A stretch of 64,000 bases of DNA from Martelella radicis (GCF_014196625.1 NZ_JACIDZ010000003.1:275784-339783); one strand, 5' to 3'. Shown: positions 46,027 through 57,081, numbered from the stretch's first letter. Numbers and translations are program-made. The notes: generated from the letters alone by a model not told the origin.

Positions 46027-46215
46027 CCCGGAGCCGGTCTGCTGTGGAGGACGCCTCACGGACTGTTTGCGACCGGCCCGGAGGCGATTCCACCACTGGC
46101 GTCACGCCGTTTACCGGCTCGTCAATTCAAAGTAAGATAACGTTTACGGGAGCCGGATCGGCTGGCGCGGATGCGGTCGCGCCTGCCCGTTTTGAAATCA
46201 AGCGGGGAGGGGCCT

Positions 46216-46725
46216 ATGGCTGCGCTGATCGGGTTTGTGCTTTCCAATTTCACTCTGACCTTCTTTGTCATCGGGCTGATCGCGGCCGCGATCGGTTACG
46301 GGCGAAAGAGAAGACCGCGCGGTCGGGACGACCTTGTCGAGGCGGTCTTCGCCTGGTTCCTGTTTTTCTCGATCGGCGTTTCCTTCTTCTACAATTTCGT
46401 CATGCATGTCTTTTTCGGGAAGATGGCCGCGTCCTTCATCGGTTGGGCGGACAGTCCGTTCCAGGCGGAAGTGGGCTATGCGAGCCTTGGTTTCGCGGTT
46501 ATCGGCTTCCTCGCCTTTGGCGGCAATCGCGGTCTGCGGATTGCCGGCGTCATCGGACCGGCCTGCTTCCTGCTGGGGGCAGCGGTCGGCCATGTGATCG
46601 GGATCGTCAAGGAACACAATTTCGCGCCGGGTAATGCCGGTGTCATGTTGTGGAGCGATATTCTGCTGCCGGTCCTGGGCCTTGTGCTGCTCTGGCTGAG
46701 CCGGGAGAGTGCGAAAGGCCGGTAA
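46216..46725 (+). CDS. DUF6790-type membrane protein
   Basis: A 169-residue inner-membrane protein with four helices (about 3-25, 40-65, 82-103, 110-130) and perhaps a fifth at the C-terminus (148-163). It matches the general layout of family DUF6790, which has no known function. The ATG at 46216 follows a GGGGAGGGG site; earlier in-frame Met codons at 46171 lack one. It is followed 45 bp downstream by the MgtC-like gene, perhaps co-transcribed. Confidence 0.75.
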   Translation: MAALIGFVLSNFTLTFFVIGLIAAAIGYGRKRRPRGRDDLVEAVFAWFLFFSIGVSFFYNFVMHVFFGKMAASFIGWADSPFQAEVGYASLGFAVIGFLAFGGNRGLRIAGVIGPACFLLGAAVGHVIGIVKEHNFAPGNAGVMLWSDILLPVLGLVLLWLSRESAKGR

Positions 46726-46770
46726 TCCGCGCGTGCAGCGGGCAGAAGACAGCAGCAAGAATGGCATGGC

Positions 46771-47487
46771 ATGAATTTTCTCAATACGTTCCAGCTCTTT
46801 CCAATCCTCGACAGCGCGCTCAGCCTGATCGTCGGCTTCATCTGCGGCACGGCGATCGGCGCGGAACGGCAGTATCGCCAGCGCAGCGCCGGCGTGCGCA
46901 CCAATGCGCTGGTCGCCATCGGAGCGGCCGCCTTTGTCGATCTCGGCCAGCGGGTGGCTGGCGACGTGGAGGCGGTTCGCGTCATTTCCTATGTGGTTTC
47001 CGGCATCGGCTTTCTCGGTGCCGGCGTGATCATGAAGGAAGGTCATAATGTGCGCGGCCTCAACACGGCCGCCACGCTCTGGTGTTCGGCCGCCGCCGGC
47101 GCCTGCGCGGGCTCCGACATGCTGGCCGAGGCGGTGCTCGTCACCATCGTGGTGCTTGCCGCCAACACCCTGCTTCACCCGGTCGCCGACCGCATCAACC
47201 GCCTGCCGCTCAACCCGAACGCCGGCGAGGCCATGTTCGTCGTGCGGGTCGTCACCAGCGAGGACAGGATCTCCGCCGTGCGCCGCCGGCTCTTCGAGGA
47301 ACTCGACCGTGCCCATTATCCGGTGCGCGATATCGAGATCGAGGAGCGCGAGGATGGACTGGTCGAGATCGGCGCCACCCTTGTGCGCACCGCCGTCATT
47401 CACGCCGAAATCGACACGCTCGTCGCCGGCATGGTCAAATGGCCGGGCGTTGCCAATGCCTATTGGGAGAACGAGGCGGCCGATTGA
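46771..47487 (+). CDS. MgtC/SapB family protein
   Basis: A 238-residue inner-membrane protein. The MgtC core is visible: LIVGFICGTAIGAERQYRQRSAGVRTNALVAIGAAAF at about 20-56, VSGIGFLGAGVIMKEG around 76-91, and NVRGLNTAATLWCSAAAGACAG at about 93-114. The soluble C-terminal part (about 150-238) resembles an ACT-like domain. MgtC proteins of intracellular bacteria modulate ATP synthase and magnesium stress; a role here is not established. No magnesium leader RNA is seen upstream. Confidence 0.9.
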   Translation: MNFLNTFQLFPILDSALSLIVGFICGTAIGAERQYRQRSAGVRTNALVAIGAAAFVDLGQRVAGDVEAVRVISYVVSGIGFLGAGVIMKEGHNVRGLNTAATLWCSAAAGACAGSDMLAEAVLVTIVVLAANTLLHPVADRINRLPLNPNAGEAMFVVRVVTSEDRISAVRRRLFEELDRAHYPVRDIEIEEREDGLVEIGATLVRTAVIHAEIDTLVAGMVKWPGVANAYWENEAAD

Positions 47488-47604
47488 AGTGCCCGCGCGC
47501 GACACTTTGCCCGGCTCTCCTTGTTGCATCTCTGACGTGCGGCATTTAGCCTGATCGCGTGATTGTGTAGGCTACCGGGGCGGCCTTGCGGCCGAGGGGA
47601 TGTG

Positions 47605-48573
47605 TTGAAGAGAGCTTTGTTGCCGGTTCTGGCTTTGATGCTGGCCATGATGGTCGCCGCCTGTGACGGCGGGTCTCGCGCGAGCGAAGACGGCGATGCC
47701 GCGATCAGCGATACCGGCTTCGCCGTCGACCTGGACAAAAAGGCGCGCCGTGCCATTTCGCGCGGCTGGTACAGCGATTTCAAGCTGATGTTCTCAGCCT
47801 TCATGGGCAATAGCGCGGCGCAGAACAATCTCGGCGTCCAGTATCTGACCGGCGTCGGACGAGAACGCAATCCGGCGGAGGCTGCCGTCTGGTTCAGAAA
47901 ATCAGCCGACAACAATTTCCTGGAAGCCCAGGCAAACCTCGGCTCGCTCTACATGCGCGGAGATGGCGTTCCGATCGACTATGAGATGGCGGCCCGCTAT
48001 CTCCAGCGCGCTGCCGCGCGCGGGCAAAAGGATGCCCAGTACAATCTCGGCGTCCTCTACCAGCAGGGCTGGGGCGTCGAGCAGGATGACGGGGAGGCCT
48101 TCAGCCAGTTTCACCTTGCCGCGCAACAGGGCATGGCGCCGGCGGAATTCAATGTCGGCATCTATTTCATGAACGGCATCCATGTCGAGCAGAACGACGA
48201 CAAGGCTTTCCAATGGCTCGAGCGCGCCGCCTACAAGGACCTGGCGATCGCCCAGCTCAACTTCGGCTATCTCTACGAAAAGGGGATGGGTACGGACAGG
48301 GACCTCAGAAAGGCATTTCGCTGGTACGAGAGAGCAGCGAAAGCGGGCCTCGGGGAAGCCCAATTCATGACAGGCATGTTCTATCGAAGCGGCAGGGGCG
48401 TGACGAAGGATTGCGACGAGGCCGTGCGCTGGCTGAAGGCCGCCGCCGATCAGAACGACCGGAACGCGCTTGGCGAACTCGCTTTCATGTATGAACACGG
48501 GCTCTGCGTGCCCTACGACCCGGGCGAGGCAGAGGAGTGGTATGCCCGCGCCGGCGCGTTCAGCCGGGGCTGA
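47605..48573 (+). CDS. Sel1-repeat lipoprotein
   Basis: A 322-residue protein starting at TTG 47605 (or GTG 47602), chosen because a GAGGGG site sits five bases upstream. The N-terminus is a signal peptide with the lipobox MVAAC (about 16-20), so it is a lipoprotein. At least seven Sel1 repeats of 36 residues follow, such as AQANLGSLYMRGDGVPIDYEMAARYLQRAA and AQFMTGMFYRSGRGVTKDCDEAVRWLKAAA. Such repeats bind partners in the envelope or signalling complexes. An upstream in-frame start would precede the signal peptide. Confidence 0.88.
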   Translation: MKRALLPVLALMLAMMVAACDGGSRASEDGDAAISDTGFAVDLDKKARRAISRGWYSDFKLMFSAFMGNSAAQNNLGVQYLTGVGRERNPAEAAVWFRKSADNNFLEAQANLGSLYMRGDGVPIDYEMAARYLQRAAARGQKDAQYNLGVLYQQGWGVEQDDGEAFSQFHLAAQQGMAPAEFNVGIYFMNGIHVEQNDDKAFQWLERAAYKDLAIAQLNFGYLYEKGMGTDRDLRKAFRWYERAAKAGLGEAQFMTGMFYRSGRGVTKDCDEAVRWLKAAADQNDRNALGELAFMYEHGLCVPYDPGEAEEWYARAGAFSRG

Positions 48574-48680
48574 AGATCTCCGCCAAGTTCGCTTTGTCAG
48601 TCTTCCTCAACGCTTTGGTAACCAAAACAGGCGAGAATCCTGTCAGTCACCAGTAGTTGAGTACCTGTTAAAGCGAGTAA

Positions 48681-49811
<1,131 letters not shown>

Positions 49812-49984
49812 ATTCGCGAAATCCTACATTAGGACTTTGTCAACCATATATAGAGATTGTTTACCAATTTCGTTTATGGGTTGAAGTGTTCCCTGCAGCG
49901 GCGTAGCGGTTGGCGACCTCCGAACGACACGCGGCAAATTTCCGGGCCTGGCATCCGCCGGGCCCGGTTGCGTTTTCGGCGGCT

Positions 49985-50599
49985 TCAGACGGTAATGCCG
50001 AAACTGGCGAGATCGGCCTTCAGGGCGTCCGCGCCGGTAAAGCGCACCGCCTGCCAGCCGGCGGCCTTCGCCCCTTCCACATTGACGGCCTTGTCATCGA
50101 TGAACAGCGTGGCTTCCGGCGCAAGGCCGAACGTCTCGACATGGCGGTCGAAGATGTCGCGGTCGGGCTTGACCATGCCGACTTCGCCGGAAACCGTGAT
50201 GCCACGTCCTTCTTCCAGAAAGGGATAGCGCGTGCGGCAGATGCGGAACGTATCGGGCGCGAAATTGGTCAGAAGCGTCACGTCATGGCCTGCCGCGATC
50301 AGCGCCTGGTAGAGCGCGACGGAATCCTCGTAAGCGTAAGGAATCATTTCGTCCCAATGGGCGCGGAAGGCGCGGATATTCTCGGCTTCTTCCGGGTGGC
50401 GTGAAATTGCCTCGGCCTCGGCTTCGGGCCAGGGGCGGCCGCGATCCTGCTCGTGGTTCCACGCATCGGTGCAGACCTCGGCAAAGAAGCGGGCGCGCTT
50501 TTCGGCGTCCGGGATGATGCGCGAAAACGGCACGAGCGGGTCGTAATGCACCAGCACATGGCCGATGTCGTAAACGATATGGCGGATTTCAGTGGTCAT
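49985..50599 (-). CDS. HAD-family hydrolase (YihX-like)
   Basis: A 204-residue haloacid-dehalogenase-like phosphatase. Motif I reads YDIGHVLVHYDPL (nucleophile Asp near residue 11, with Gly in the second Asp position, as in the IA-3/YihX branch). Motif II lies at LLTNFAPDTF, motif III includes the Lys of MVKPDRDIF, and motif IV is LFIDDKAVNVEGAKAAGW. Its ATG overlaps the mutY stop by four bases, so it is co-translated with mutY. The substrate, probably a small sugar phosphate, is unknown. Confidence 0.9.
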   Translation of the reverse strand: MTTEIRHIVYDIGHVLVHYDPLVPFSRIIPDAEKRARFFAEVCTDAWNHEQDRGRPWPEAEAEAISRHPEEAENIRAFRAHWDEMIPYAYEDSVALYQALIAAGHDVTLLTNFAPDTFRICRTRYPFLEEGRGITVSGEVGMVKPDRDIFDRHVETFGLAPEATLFIDDKAVNVEGAKAAGWQAVRFTGADALKADLASFGITV

Positions 50600-51672
50600 G
50601 GTCTCTCCCTGCTGGCCTTGAATGCATCGGGTATAGCCTGCGTGATTGCCTTTTTCATTACACTGGGCAGTGCTTCTTCACCAAGGGCTGCGATTTTCGT
50701 CCAGCGTCCTCCCGATACCGGGCCTTCTGCACGTTCGGCGTGAAAGACGGCAAGCCTGAGTTCGAAATGGGTAAAGACGTGGACGACCTCGCCCTTTGCC
50801 GTCCAGTCGGCGGCAAAGGGGGCGGCATCCGTTCCGGTCTCGCCGTCGGCCCTGGCGGTCCAGCCGGTTGTCGGCACTTCCGCCATGCCGCCAAGGAGGC
50901 CCTTCTCCGTGCGGGTTCTAAGCAGGATCTTGCGATCGGCCGTCTCGGCGACGAAGGCCGCGCCGCGGCGTACGGGCCGCGCCGCCTTCGGCATCTTCAA
51001 GGGAAAACGCTGCGGGTCGTCATCGGCAAGCGCAGTGCAGTCGGCGTTCAGCGGACAGAGCACGCAGGCCGGCCGCTTCGGCGTGCAGAGCGTCGCGCCG
51101 AGATCCATCATCGCCTGGGCGAAATCGCCGGGACGTTCTTGCGGCGTCATCTCCTTCGTGCGGACGCGGATTTCCGGTTTGGCCGAGGGCAGGGGCGTCT
51201 CGATGGCGAAAAGCCGCGTCACCACACGTTCCACATTGCCGTCGACCACGGCTTCCGGCCGGTCAAAGGCGATGGCCGCGATGGCCGCCGCCGTATAATC
51301 GCCAATGCCGGGCAACGCCTTCAGGCCGTCGAACGTATCGGGGAAGCGCCCGCCATGATCGCCTGCCAGCACTTCGGCGCATTTCTTCAGATTGCGGGCG
51401 CGGGCGTAATAGCCAAGTCCCGCCCATGCGGCCATGACGGCGTCCGTATCGGCTGCGGCAAGGTCGTCCACGCGCGGCCAGCGGGCAAGGAACTTGTCAA
51501 AATAGGGCTTCACCGCCTGCACCGTTGTCTGCTGCAGCATGATCTCGGAAAGCCAGACATGGTAGGGATCCGGGACGACGCCTGCAGCCTTGTCGGCGGG
51601 GCCGACGCGCCAGGGAAGATCCCGGTGGTGGCGGTCGTACCAGGCAAGAAGCTTGCGGGCGAAATGATCCAT
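50596..51672 (-). CDS. mutY: A/G-specific adenine glycosylase
   Basis: Removes adenine paired with 8-oxoguanine. The 358 residues have the HhH-GPD domain with SEIMLQQTTVQAVKPYF (catalytic Glu) near 43-59 and LPGIGDYTAAAIAAIAF near 119-135. The 4Fe-4S ligands follow in CTPKRPACVLCPLNADC near 199-215, and a NUDIX-like domain occupies the C-terminal third. The ATG at 51672-51670 has an AGGA site; Met codons four and six residues earlier are possible. It is coupled to the HAD gene. Confidence 0.95.
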   Translation of the reverse strand: MDHFARKLLAWYDRHHRDLPWRVGPADKAAGVVPDPYHVWLSEIMLQQTTVQAVKPYFDKFLARWPRVDDLAAADTDAVMAAWAGLGYYARARNLKKCAEVLAGDHGGRFPDTFDGLKALPGIGDYTAAAIAAIAFDRPEAVVDGNVERVVTRLFAIETPLPSAKPEIRVRTKEMTPQERPGDFAQAMMDLGATLCTPKRPACVLCPLNADCTALADDDPQRFPLKMPKAARPVRRGAAFVAETADRKILLRTRTEKGLLGGMAEVPTTGWTARADGETGTDAAPFAADWTAKGEVVHVFTHFELRLAVFHAERAEGPVSGGRWTKIAALGEEALPSVMKKAITQAIPDAFKASRERP

Positions 51673-51858
51673 GGGTCCTGACATCAACATGCATGCGGTC
51701 TTCTCACGGCTTATCGCGGAAGGTCGATGCCGGGCAAGTTCCGGGGCAAAAATAGCCCGCGGCTTTTTGATGCTCCCTGTTCATGGCCGGACAAATTCTC
51801 TATGGTCGGTGCACCTTCCGCCGCATGAAGCGGCCGGTCTTGCGAAGGTCTGGAAACC

Positions 51859-52389
51859 ATGCGCCCGTCCCGTCCGAGAAACGCCAGCCAGATTGCCGAT
51901 GTGGCCAACAGCCTCATCGATCCGATCCTTGCGCGCCGCGCCGGGATTTCCACCGCTCTCTTAAGCGCCTGGGAGGAGATTGCCGGCGAGGCCTATGCCG
52001 AATTCTCGCGGCCGGAAAAGATCACCTGGCCGCAGCGCGCCTCCGAGAGCGAGGATGGCGGTTTCAGGCCCGGTTGCCTGACGGTTGCCTGCGAGGGCGC
52101 GCGCGTTCTGTTTCTGACCCATGCCCAGGGCGAGCTCATTCACCGGGTCAACGGCTTTTTCGGCTTTTCGGCGATCGACCGCATCAAGGTGGTGCAAAAG
52201 CCGGTGCAGCCGCCGGGCGGGCGGCGCCGAAGGCCGCCGGAGCTCTCTCCCGCCGAGGAAAAAGACCTCGAGGCGCGCCTTCAGGGCATCGAGTCGGAAA
52301 AGCTTAAGGCCGCAATCATGCGGCTTGGCGCGGGCGTGATGAGCGAGAAACGCAGAAAGGAACGGACAAGAGATCGCGGGCGGGCTTGA
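51859..52389 (+). CDS. DUF721 protein, DciA-like
   Basis: A 176-residue protein of the DUF721/DciA family, which in bacteria without DnaC loads or recruits the replicative helicase DnaB. The N-terminal KH-like core carries the LSAWEEIAGEAYAEFSRPEKI segment (about 35-56) and LTVACEGARVLFLTHAQGELIHRVNGFFG (about 74-102). A charged, flexible tail follows. It is divergent from mutY. A dsbA-like gene follows after 108 bp. DciA activity is family-based inference. Confidence 0.87.
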   Translation: MRPSRPRNASQIADVANSLIDPILARRAGISTALLSAWEEIAGEAYAEFSRPEKITWPQRASESEDGGFRPGCLTVACEGARVLFLTHAQGELIHRVNGFFGFSAIDRIKVVQKPVQPPGGRRRRPPELSPAEEKDLEARLQGIESEKLKAAIMRLGAGVMSEKRRKERTRDRGRA

Positions 52390-52497
52390 TGCTACACGCG
52401 ACGGTCACATCTGTTTGAAGGAGGCGCTGCCGGCTTGTACAACCTGTCGCCGGTCGCTAGTGAAGATGAAACGGGAAACCAGACGAGAGTAACCAAA

Positions 52498-53169
52498 ATG
52501 GCTGAATTCGAGATCACCAAGCGCACCCTGTTGCGCGGCGTTGCTGCCGGCAGCGCGGCGGCGGGGCTGTCCTTTGCTCCTTCCGCATTCGCGCAGAGCG
52601 CCAAACTGCCTGAATCCCAGGGCAATGTCGACATGGAGAAGGCGCTGGAACCCGGACCGCTTCCGGAAATCGCTCTGGGCGAGGAGGACGCGCCGGTCAA
52701 GATCATCGAATATCTGTCGATGACCTGCCCGCACTGCGCCAACTACCAGGAAAACACCTTCCCGGCGATCAAGGAAAACTACATCGACACCGGCAAGGTC
52801 TATTACATCTTCCGCGAATTTCCCTTCGATCCGCGCGCCATGGCCGCCTTCATGCTGGCCCGATGCGCCCCCAACGACAAATACGTGCCCTTCATGGACA
52901 TGATGTTCTCTCAGCTGAGAACCTGGGCCACCGCCGAGGATGGCAGCGCTGCGATGCTGCAAATGGCGAAACTGGCCGGTTTTACACAGGAAAGCTTCCA
53001 GGCCTGCTTGACGGACCAGAAGCTGCTCGATGAGATAAATTCTGTAAGAGAGCGCGGGGCGGAAGAATTCGGCATCAACGCGACGCCGACCTTCCTGATC
53101 AACGGCAAGAAATATTCGGGGGACATGTCGGTTGACACTATGTCGGCCCTTATCGACAGCATGCTCTGA
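52498..53169 (+). CDS. DsbA-family thiol oxidoreductase, exported
   Basis: A 223-residue periplasmic thioredoxin-fold protein. The N-terminus TKRTLLRGVAAGSAAAGLSFA (about 7-27) is a signal peptide with a Tat-like look, followed by an AFA cleavage area at 30-32. The active site is Cys77-Pro-His-Cys80 in MTCPHCANY. The cis-proline loop NATPTFLINGK lies near 200. A helical insert occupies about 110-190. It resembles DsbA/ScsC-type proteins. A strong terminator follows 22 bases after the stop. Confidence 0.92.
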   Translation: MAEFEITKRTLLRGVAAGSAAAGLSFAPSAFAQSAKLPESQGNVDMEKALEPGPLPEIALGEEDAPVKIIEYLSMTCPHCANYQENTFPAIKENYIDTGKVYYIFREFPFDPRAMAAFMLARCAPNDKYVPFMDMMFSQLRTWATAEDGSAAMLQMAKLAGFTQESFQACLTDQKLLDEINSVRERGAEEFGINATPTFLINGKKYSGDMSVDTMSALIDSML

Positions 53170-53191
53170 AATACCGTTCGCTGAGTTATTG

Positions 53192-53221
53192 GCGCGCGCC
53201 TGCGAAGGCGCGCGCTTTTTT
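53192..53221 (+). terminator. Rho-independent terminator of the DsbA-like gene
   Basis: GCGCGCGCC and GGCGCGCGC arms around a six-base loop, followed by six T residues. Confidence 0.9.
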
Positions 53222-53272
53222 GTGTCTGGACGGTTGCGTTCAGAGCCCCGGGCTTGCTGCAGAACGCAATCA

Positions 53273-53404
53273 ATCTCCCCCCTTGAGGGGGAGATGTCGC
53301 GAAAGCGACAGAGGGGGGTGCACTCTCCCCAGGCGATCGGCGACTGCGGCTCTTGCTTTACCCCCCTCTGCCCTGCCGGGCATCTCCCCCTCAAGGGGGG
53401 AGAT
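53273..53404. repeat. Inverted doublet of a 46-bp palindromic repeat upstream of smc
   Basis: Unit 1 (53273-53319) begins ATCTCCCCCC and contains two hairpins: a stem of GATCTCCCCC-type arms and a GTCGC/GCGAC hairpin, ending in GAGGGGGGT. Unit 2 (53360-53404) is the same unit on the other strand, with CCCGGC/GCCGGG-type second hairpin. The two face each other across 40 bp. A long in-frame reading through this repeat into smc has no coding meaning. Confidence 0.85.
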
Positions 53405-53490
53405 CGGCAAGTGGTTGGCGGGTCGGCTATGCCGATGCGCGGCGCTCCGCGTGTTCATGGCCGGCGGACCGTCCGCAATGGTTGGTCCGC

Positions 53491-56400
53491 ATGAAATTCG
53501 AGCGCCTGCGTCTTGTCGGTTTCAAGTCCTTTGTCGAGGCGAGCGATTTCGTCATTGCGCCGGGGCTGACGGGCGTGGTCGGGCCGAATGGCTGCGGCAA
53601 GTCCAACCTTGTCGAGGCCCTGCGCTGGGTAATGGGCGAAAATTCCTACAAGAACATGCGCGCCTCGGGCATGGACGACGTGATCTTTTCCGGCTCTGGC
53701 AGCCGTCCGGCCCGCAACTCGGCGGAAGTCGGCCTGCATATCGACAATGCCGACCGGACCGCGCCCGCAGCCTTCAATGACAGCGACGAGATCCAGGTCT
53801 CACGGCGCATCACTCGCGAGCAGGGGTCGCTCTACCGCATCAACGGCAAGGAGGCGCGCGCCAAGGACGTGCAACTCCTCTTCGCCGATGCTTCCACCGG
53901 CGCGCGTTCGCCCTCCATGGTCGGGCAGGGGCGGATCGGCGAGTTGATCCAGGCAAAGCCCCAGGCCCGCCGGCAATTGCTGGAAGAGGCAGCCGGGATT
54001 TCCGGGCTCTATTCGCGCCGCCACGAGGCTGAACTCAGGCTGCGCGCCGCCGAGACCAATCTGGAACGGCTGGAGGATGTCACCGCGCAGCTTTCAAGCC
54101 AGATCGAGAGCCTGAAACGGCAGACGCGGCAGGCGACGCGCTACAAGTCGCTCTCCGCCGATATCCGCGCTCACGACGCCATTCTTCTGCATCTGCGCTG
54201 GGTGGAGGCGAAAAATACTGAGGCCGAGGCGACGAGCGCGCTCAACCAGTTGACCTCCGTCGTCGCCGAGCGCGCCAACCAGCAGATGGAAGCGGCCAAG
54301 ACCCAGGCCGTGGCGGGCCTGAAGACGCCGGAATTGCGCGATGCCGAGGTCAAGGCGGCGGCGACGTTGCAGCGCCTGCAGATCGCCCGTCGCCAGCTTG
54401 ATGACGATGCCGCGCGGATGATGCGTCGCCGCGACGAGCTTTCCCGCCGCCTGCTGCAGCTCGCCGAAGATATCCGCCGCGAAGAGGCGATGATCGAAGA
54501 CAACAGCGCGATCCTGGAACGTCTCGCCGCCGAAGAAGCCGAGTTGACCGAACTGCTCGACTTTTCCGGCGAGGACGTTGCGGCGGCGCGCGAGACCATG
54601 GACGAGGCGGCGGCAAGCCTTGCTGACAGCGAAAGCGTCTTTGCCGCGCTGACGGCCGAGCGGGCCGAGGCTGCGGCGACGCGCGCCCAACTCGAGCGCG
54701 CGATCGCCGACCTTGCCGGCAGGCGGGCGCGGCTGGAAAAACAGGTGAGCGAGGCCGACAGCGAGCTCGACGGCATCTCTGCCCGGATTGCGGCCCTGCC
54801 GGACCCATCGGAAAAGCGCGAGGCGCTGGAGGCTGCGGAGATTGCCGAAGAGGAGGCCTATGGCGGCGAGGAAGCGGCGGAGGAAGCCCTTGCCGAAGCG
54901 CGCCGCAACGAGGCGCTGACCCGCCAGCCCGTGGAGGCGGCAAAGGCGAAACTCTCCGAAATCGAGACCGAGGCCCGCACGATTGCGCAAATGCTCTCCG
55001 CAAGCGCTGCCGCCGGCGACTTCACCCCGCTTGCCGACCTTTTGAGCATCGAGCAAGGCTATGAGACGGCGCTTGGCGCGGTGCTCGGCGATGACCTGGA
55101 AACGCCTCTGGAGGCCGAGGCTCCGGCTCATTGGCATGGCAATGGCGATGGCGCCGGCGATCCGCCGCTCCCTTCCGGCTGCCGGCCGATCAGCGAACTG
55201 GTCCAGGCGCCGGCTGAAATCATGCGGCGTCTCCGGCAGGTCGGCCTGGTGGAAGAGGGCGAGGGCGAGGCGATGATGGCAGCGCTCTCGCCGGGACAGG
55301 AACTGGTCACCCGCGCCGGCGCCGTGTTCCGCTGGGACGGGCATGTGAAGGGTGCGGACGCGCCGAGCGCTGCGGCGCTCCGCCTTTCCCAGAAGAACCG
55401 GCTCGCAGCGCTTGAGGACGAGCGCCGTGAGGCGGAGGTCCGGCTTGAAGACGCCGAGCAGCGCCAGCAGCAGGCCGGTGAGACCGTGCGCTCAGCCGAG
55501 GCCCATCTTGCCGGCGCGCGCGAGAAGCTCCGTCTTGCCGGACGCATGGTGGCAGATGCGCGGTCCGCGCTCGCCGAAGCCGAGCGGGCATCGGGCGAAC
55601 TGGTGCGCCGCCGCGATGTGGTGGCCGAGACCCGCAGCCAGCTTGCCGCCCAGCTTGAGGATGTTGCAGCGCGCGCGGAAGAGGCGGAGGCGCAGCTTGC
55701 CGAAGCGCCTGATTTTTCAGCTCTGGAGCAACGTCTTGCCGCACAGGGGGCGGAAGTCGCCCGGCTGCGCGGCGAGCTTGCCGAAGCGCGCGCCCGCCAT
55801 GACGGCCTGATGCGCGAGAACGACGCCCGCAAGCGCCGTATCGTTGCCATTGGTCAGGAGCGGGCAAGCTGGCAAAACCGGGCAAAGGGCGCGGAGGCCC
55901 AGATCGCGACGCTGAGGGCACGCGAGGACGAGGCCCGCGACGAACTGGAGGAACTGGAAGAAGCGCCGGAAGAACTCGAAGACAAGCGCCGTCAGTTGAT
56001 CCGCGAGCTCGAGGCGGCCGAAGAGGCGCGAAAATCAGCCGCAGATCGCCTCGCCGAAGCCGAGGAAGCCCAGCGCGAGGCTGACCGCCATGCCGCCAAG
56101 GCGATCGCCGATCTAGCCGAGGCCCGCGAAAAGCGCGGCCGCGCCGAAGAGCGTCTGGTCTCGGCGCGTGAACGACGCGAGGCATCGGAAGCGCGCATCC
56201 GGGAGGTGCTTGAAGTCGCCCCCCACGAAGCCTTTCGCCTGACGGGCCTGGCGCCCGATGCCGACCTGCCGGACCCGATCGCCGTGGAACGCGCCCTGGA
56301 GCGGCTCAAGGTCGAGCGCGAACGGCTTGGCGCGGTCAATCTGCGCGCCGAGGAGGAGCAGGCGGAGCTTTCCGGCAAGCTGGAAGAACTGGTGCGCGAG

Positions 56401-56952
56401 CGCGACGATATTCTCGATGCCATCCGCAAGCTGCGCGGCGCCATCCAGAACCTCAATCGCGAGGGTCGCGAGCGCCTGCTTGCCGCCTTTGACGAGGTCA
56501 ATGACCAGTTCCAGCGCCTCTTCGTCCACCTCTTCGGCGGCGGAATGGCGGAACTGCAGCTGATCGAATCGGATGATCCGCTGGAGGCAGGGCTTGAAAT
56601 CCTCGCCCGTCCGCCGGGCAAGAAGCCGCAGACGATGACCCTTCTCTCGGGTGGCGAGCAGGCGCTGACGGCGATGGCGCTGATCTTTGCCGTGTTCCTC
56701 ACCAATCCCGCGCCGATCTGCGTGCTAGACGAGGTCGATGCGCCGCTCGACGACCACAATGTCGAGCGCTACTGCAATCTGCTCGACGAAATGGCCGCGA
56801 CCACCGAGACCCGCTTCGTCGTGATCACCCACAACCCGATCACCATGGCCCGCATGGACCGGTTGTTCGGGGTGACAATGGCCGAACAGGGGGTCTCGCA
56901 ACTGGTTTCCGTCGACCTGAGGACGGCCGAGAGACTGGTCGAGGAAGCCTGA
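53491..56952 (+). CDS. smc: Chromosome segregation protein SMC
   Basis: A 1153-residue condensin-type ATPase that organises and segregates chromosomes with ScpA and ScpB. Walker A is GPNGCGKSN at 31-39. Coiled coils cover about 165-500 and 640-1000, separated by a hinge near 505-630. The signature LLSGGEQALTAMAL is near 1050, and the Walker B region VLDEVDAPLDD near 1075. The ATG at 53491 gives MKFERLRLVGFKSF, the family start. The preceding DsbA-like and DciA-like genes and mutY are the standard rhizobial neighbours. Confidence 0.97.
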   Translation: MKFERLRLVGFKSFVEASDFVIAPGLTGVVGPNGCGKSNLVEALRWVMGENSYKNMRASGMDDVIFSGSGSRPARNSAEVGLHIDNADRTAPAAFNDSDEIQVSRRITREQGSLYRINGKEARAKDVQLLFADASTGARSPSMVGQGRIGELIQAKPQARRQLLEEAAGISGLYSRRHEAELRLRAAETNLERLEDVTAQLSSQIESLKRQTRQATRYKSLSADIRAHDAILLHLRWVEAKNTEAEATSALNQLTSVVAERANQQMEAAKTQAVAGLKTPELRDAEVKAAATLQRLQIARRQLDDDAARMMRRRDELSRRLLQLAEDIRREEAMIEDNSAILERLAAEEAELTELLDFSGEDVAAARETMDEAAASLADSESVFAALTAERAEAAATRAQLERAIADLAGRRARLEKQVSEADSELDGISARIAALPDPSEKREALEAAEIAEEEAYGGEEAAEEALAEARRNEALTRQPVEAAKAKLSEIETEARTIAQMLSASAAAGDFTPLADLLSIEQGYETALGAVLGDDLETPLEAEAPAHWHGNGDGAGDPPLPSGCRPISELVQAPAEIMRRLRQVGLVEEGEGEAMMAALSPGQELVTRAGAVFRWDGHVKGADAPSAAALRLSQKNRLAALEDERREAEVRLEDAEQRQQQAGETVRSAEAHLAGAREKLRLAGRMVADARSALAEAERASGELVRRRDVVAETRSQLAAQLEDVAARAEEAEAQLAEAPDFSALEQRLAAQGAEVARLRGELAEARARHDGLMRENDARKRRIVAIGQERASWQNRAKGAEAQIATLRAREDEARDELEELEEAPEELEDKRRQLIRELEAAEEARKSAADRLAEAEEAQREADRHAAKAIADLAEAREKRGRAEERLVSARERREASEARIREVLEVAPHEAFRLTGLAPDADLPDPIAVERALERLKVERERLGAVNLRAEEEQAELSGKLEELVRERDDILDAIRKLRGAIQNLNREGRERLLAAFDEVNDQFQRLFVHLFGGGMAELQLIESDDPLEAGLEILARPPGKKPQTMTLLSGGEQALTAMALIFAVFLTNPAPICVLDEVDAPLDDHNVERYCNLLDEMAATTETRFVVITHNPITMARMDRLFGVTMAEQGVSQLVSVDLRTAERLVEEA

Positions 56953-57081
56953 CGGCCGGCAGGCCGGCGTCCGCCTTCGGGATTTTTCTCTTTTGTCCAA
57001 TTCTCATTTCGGTTGCGATGCTCTAACGTCCGGCGAAAGAACAGTGAAGACGGGCATCGCGCCCGGCAACCGGGCGGACGA

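Noticed and set aside
53353..53490. N-terminal extension of SMC
   Set aside because: The extension runs through the palindromic repeat; homologues start at the MKFERLRLVGFKSF position at 53491.
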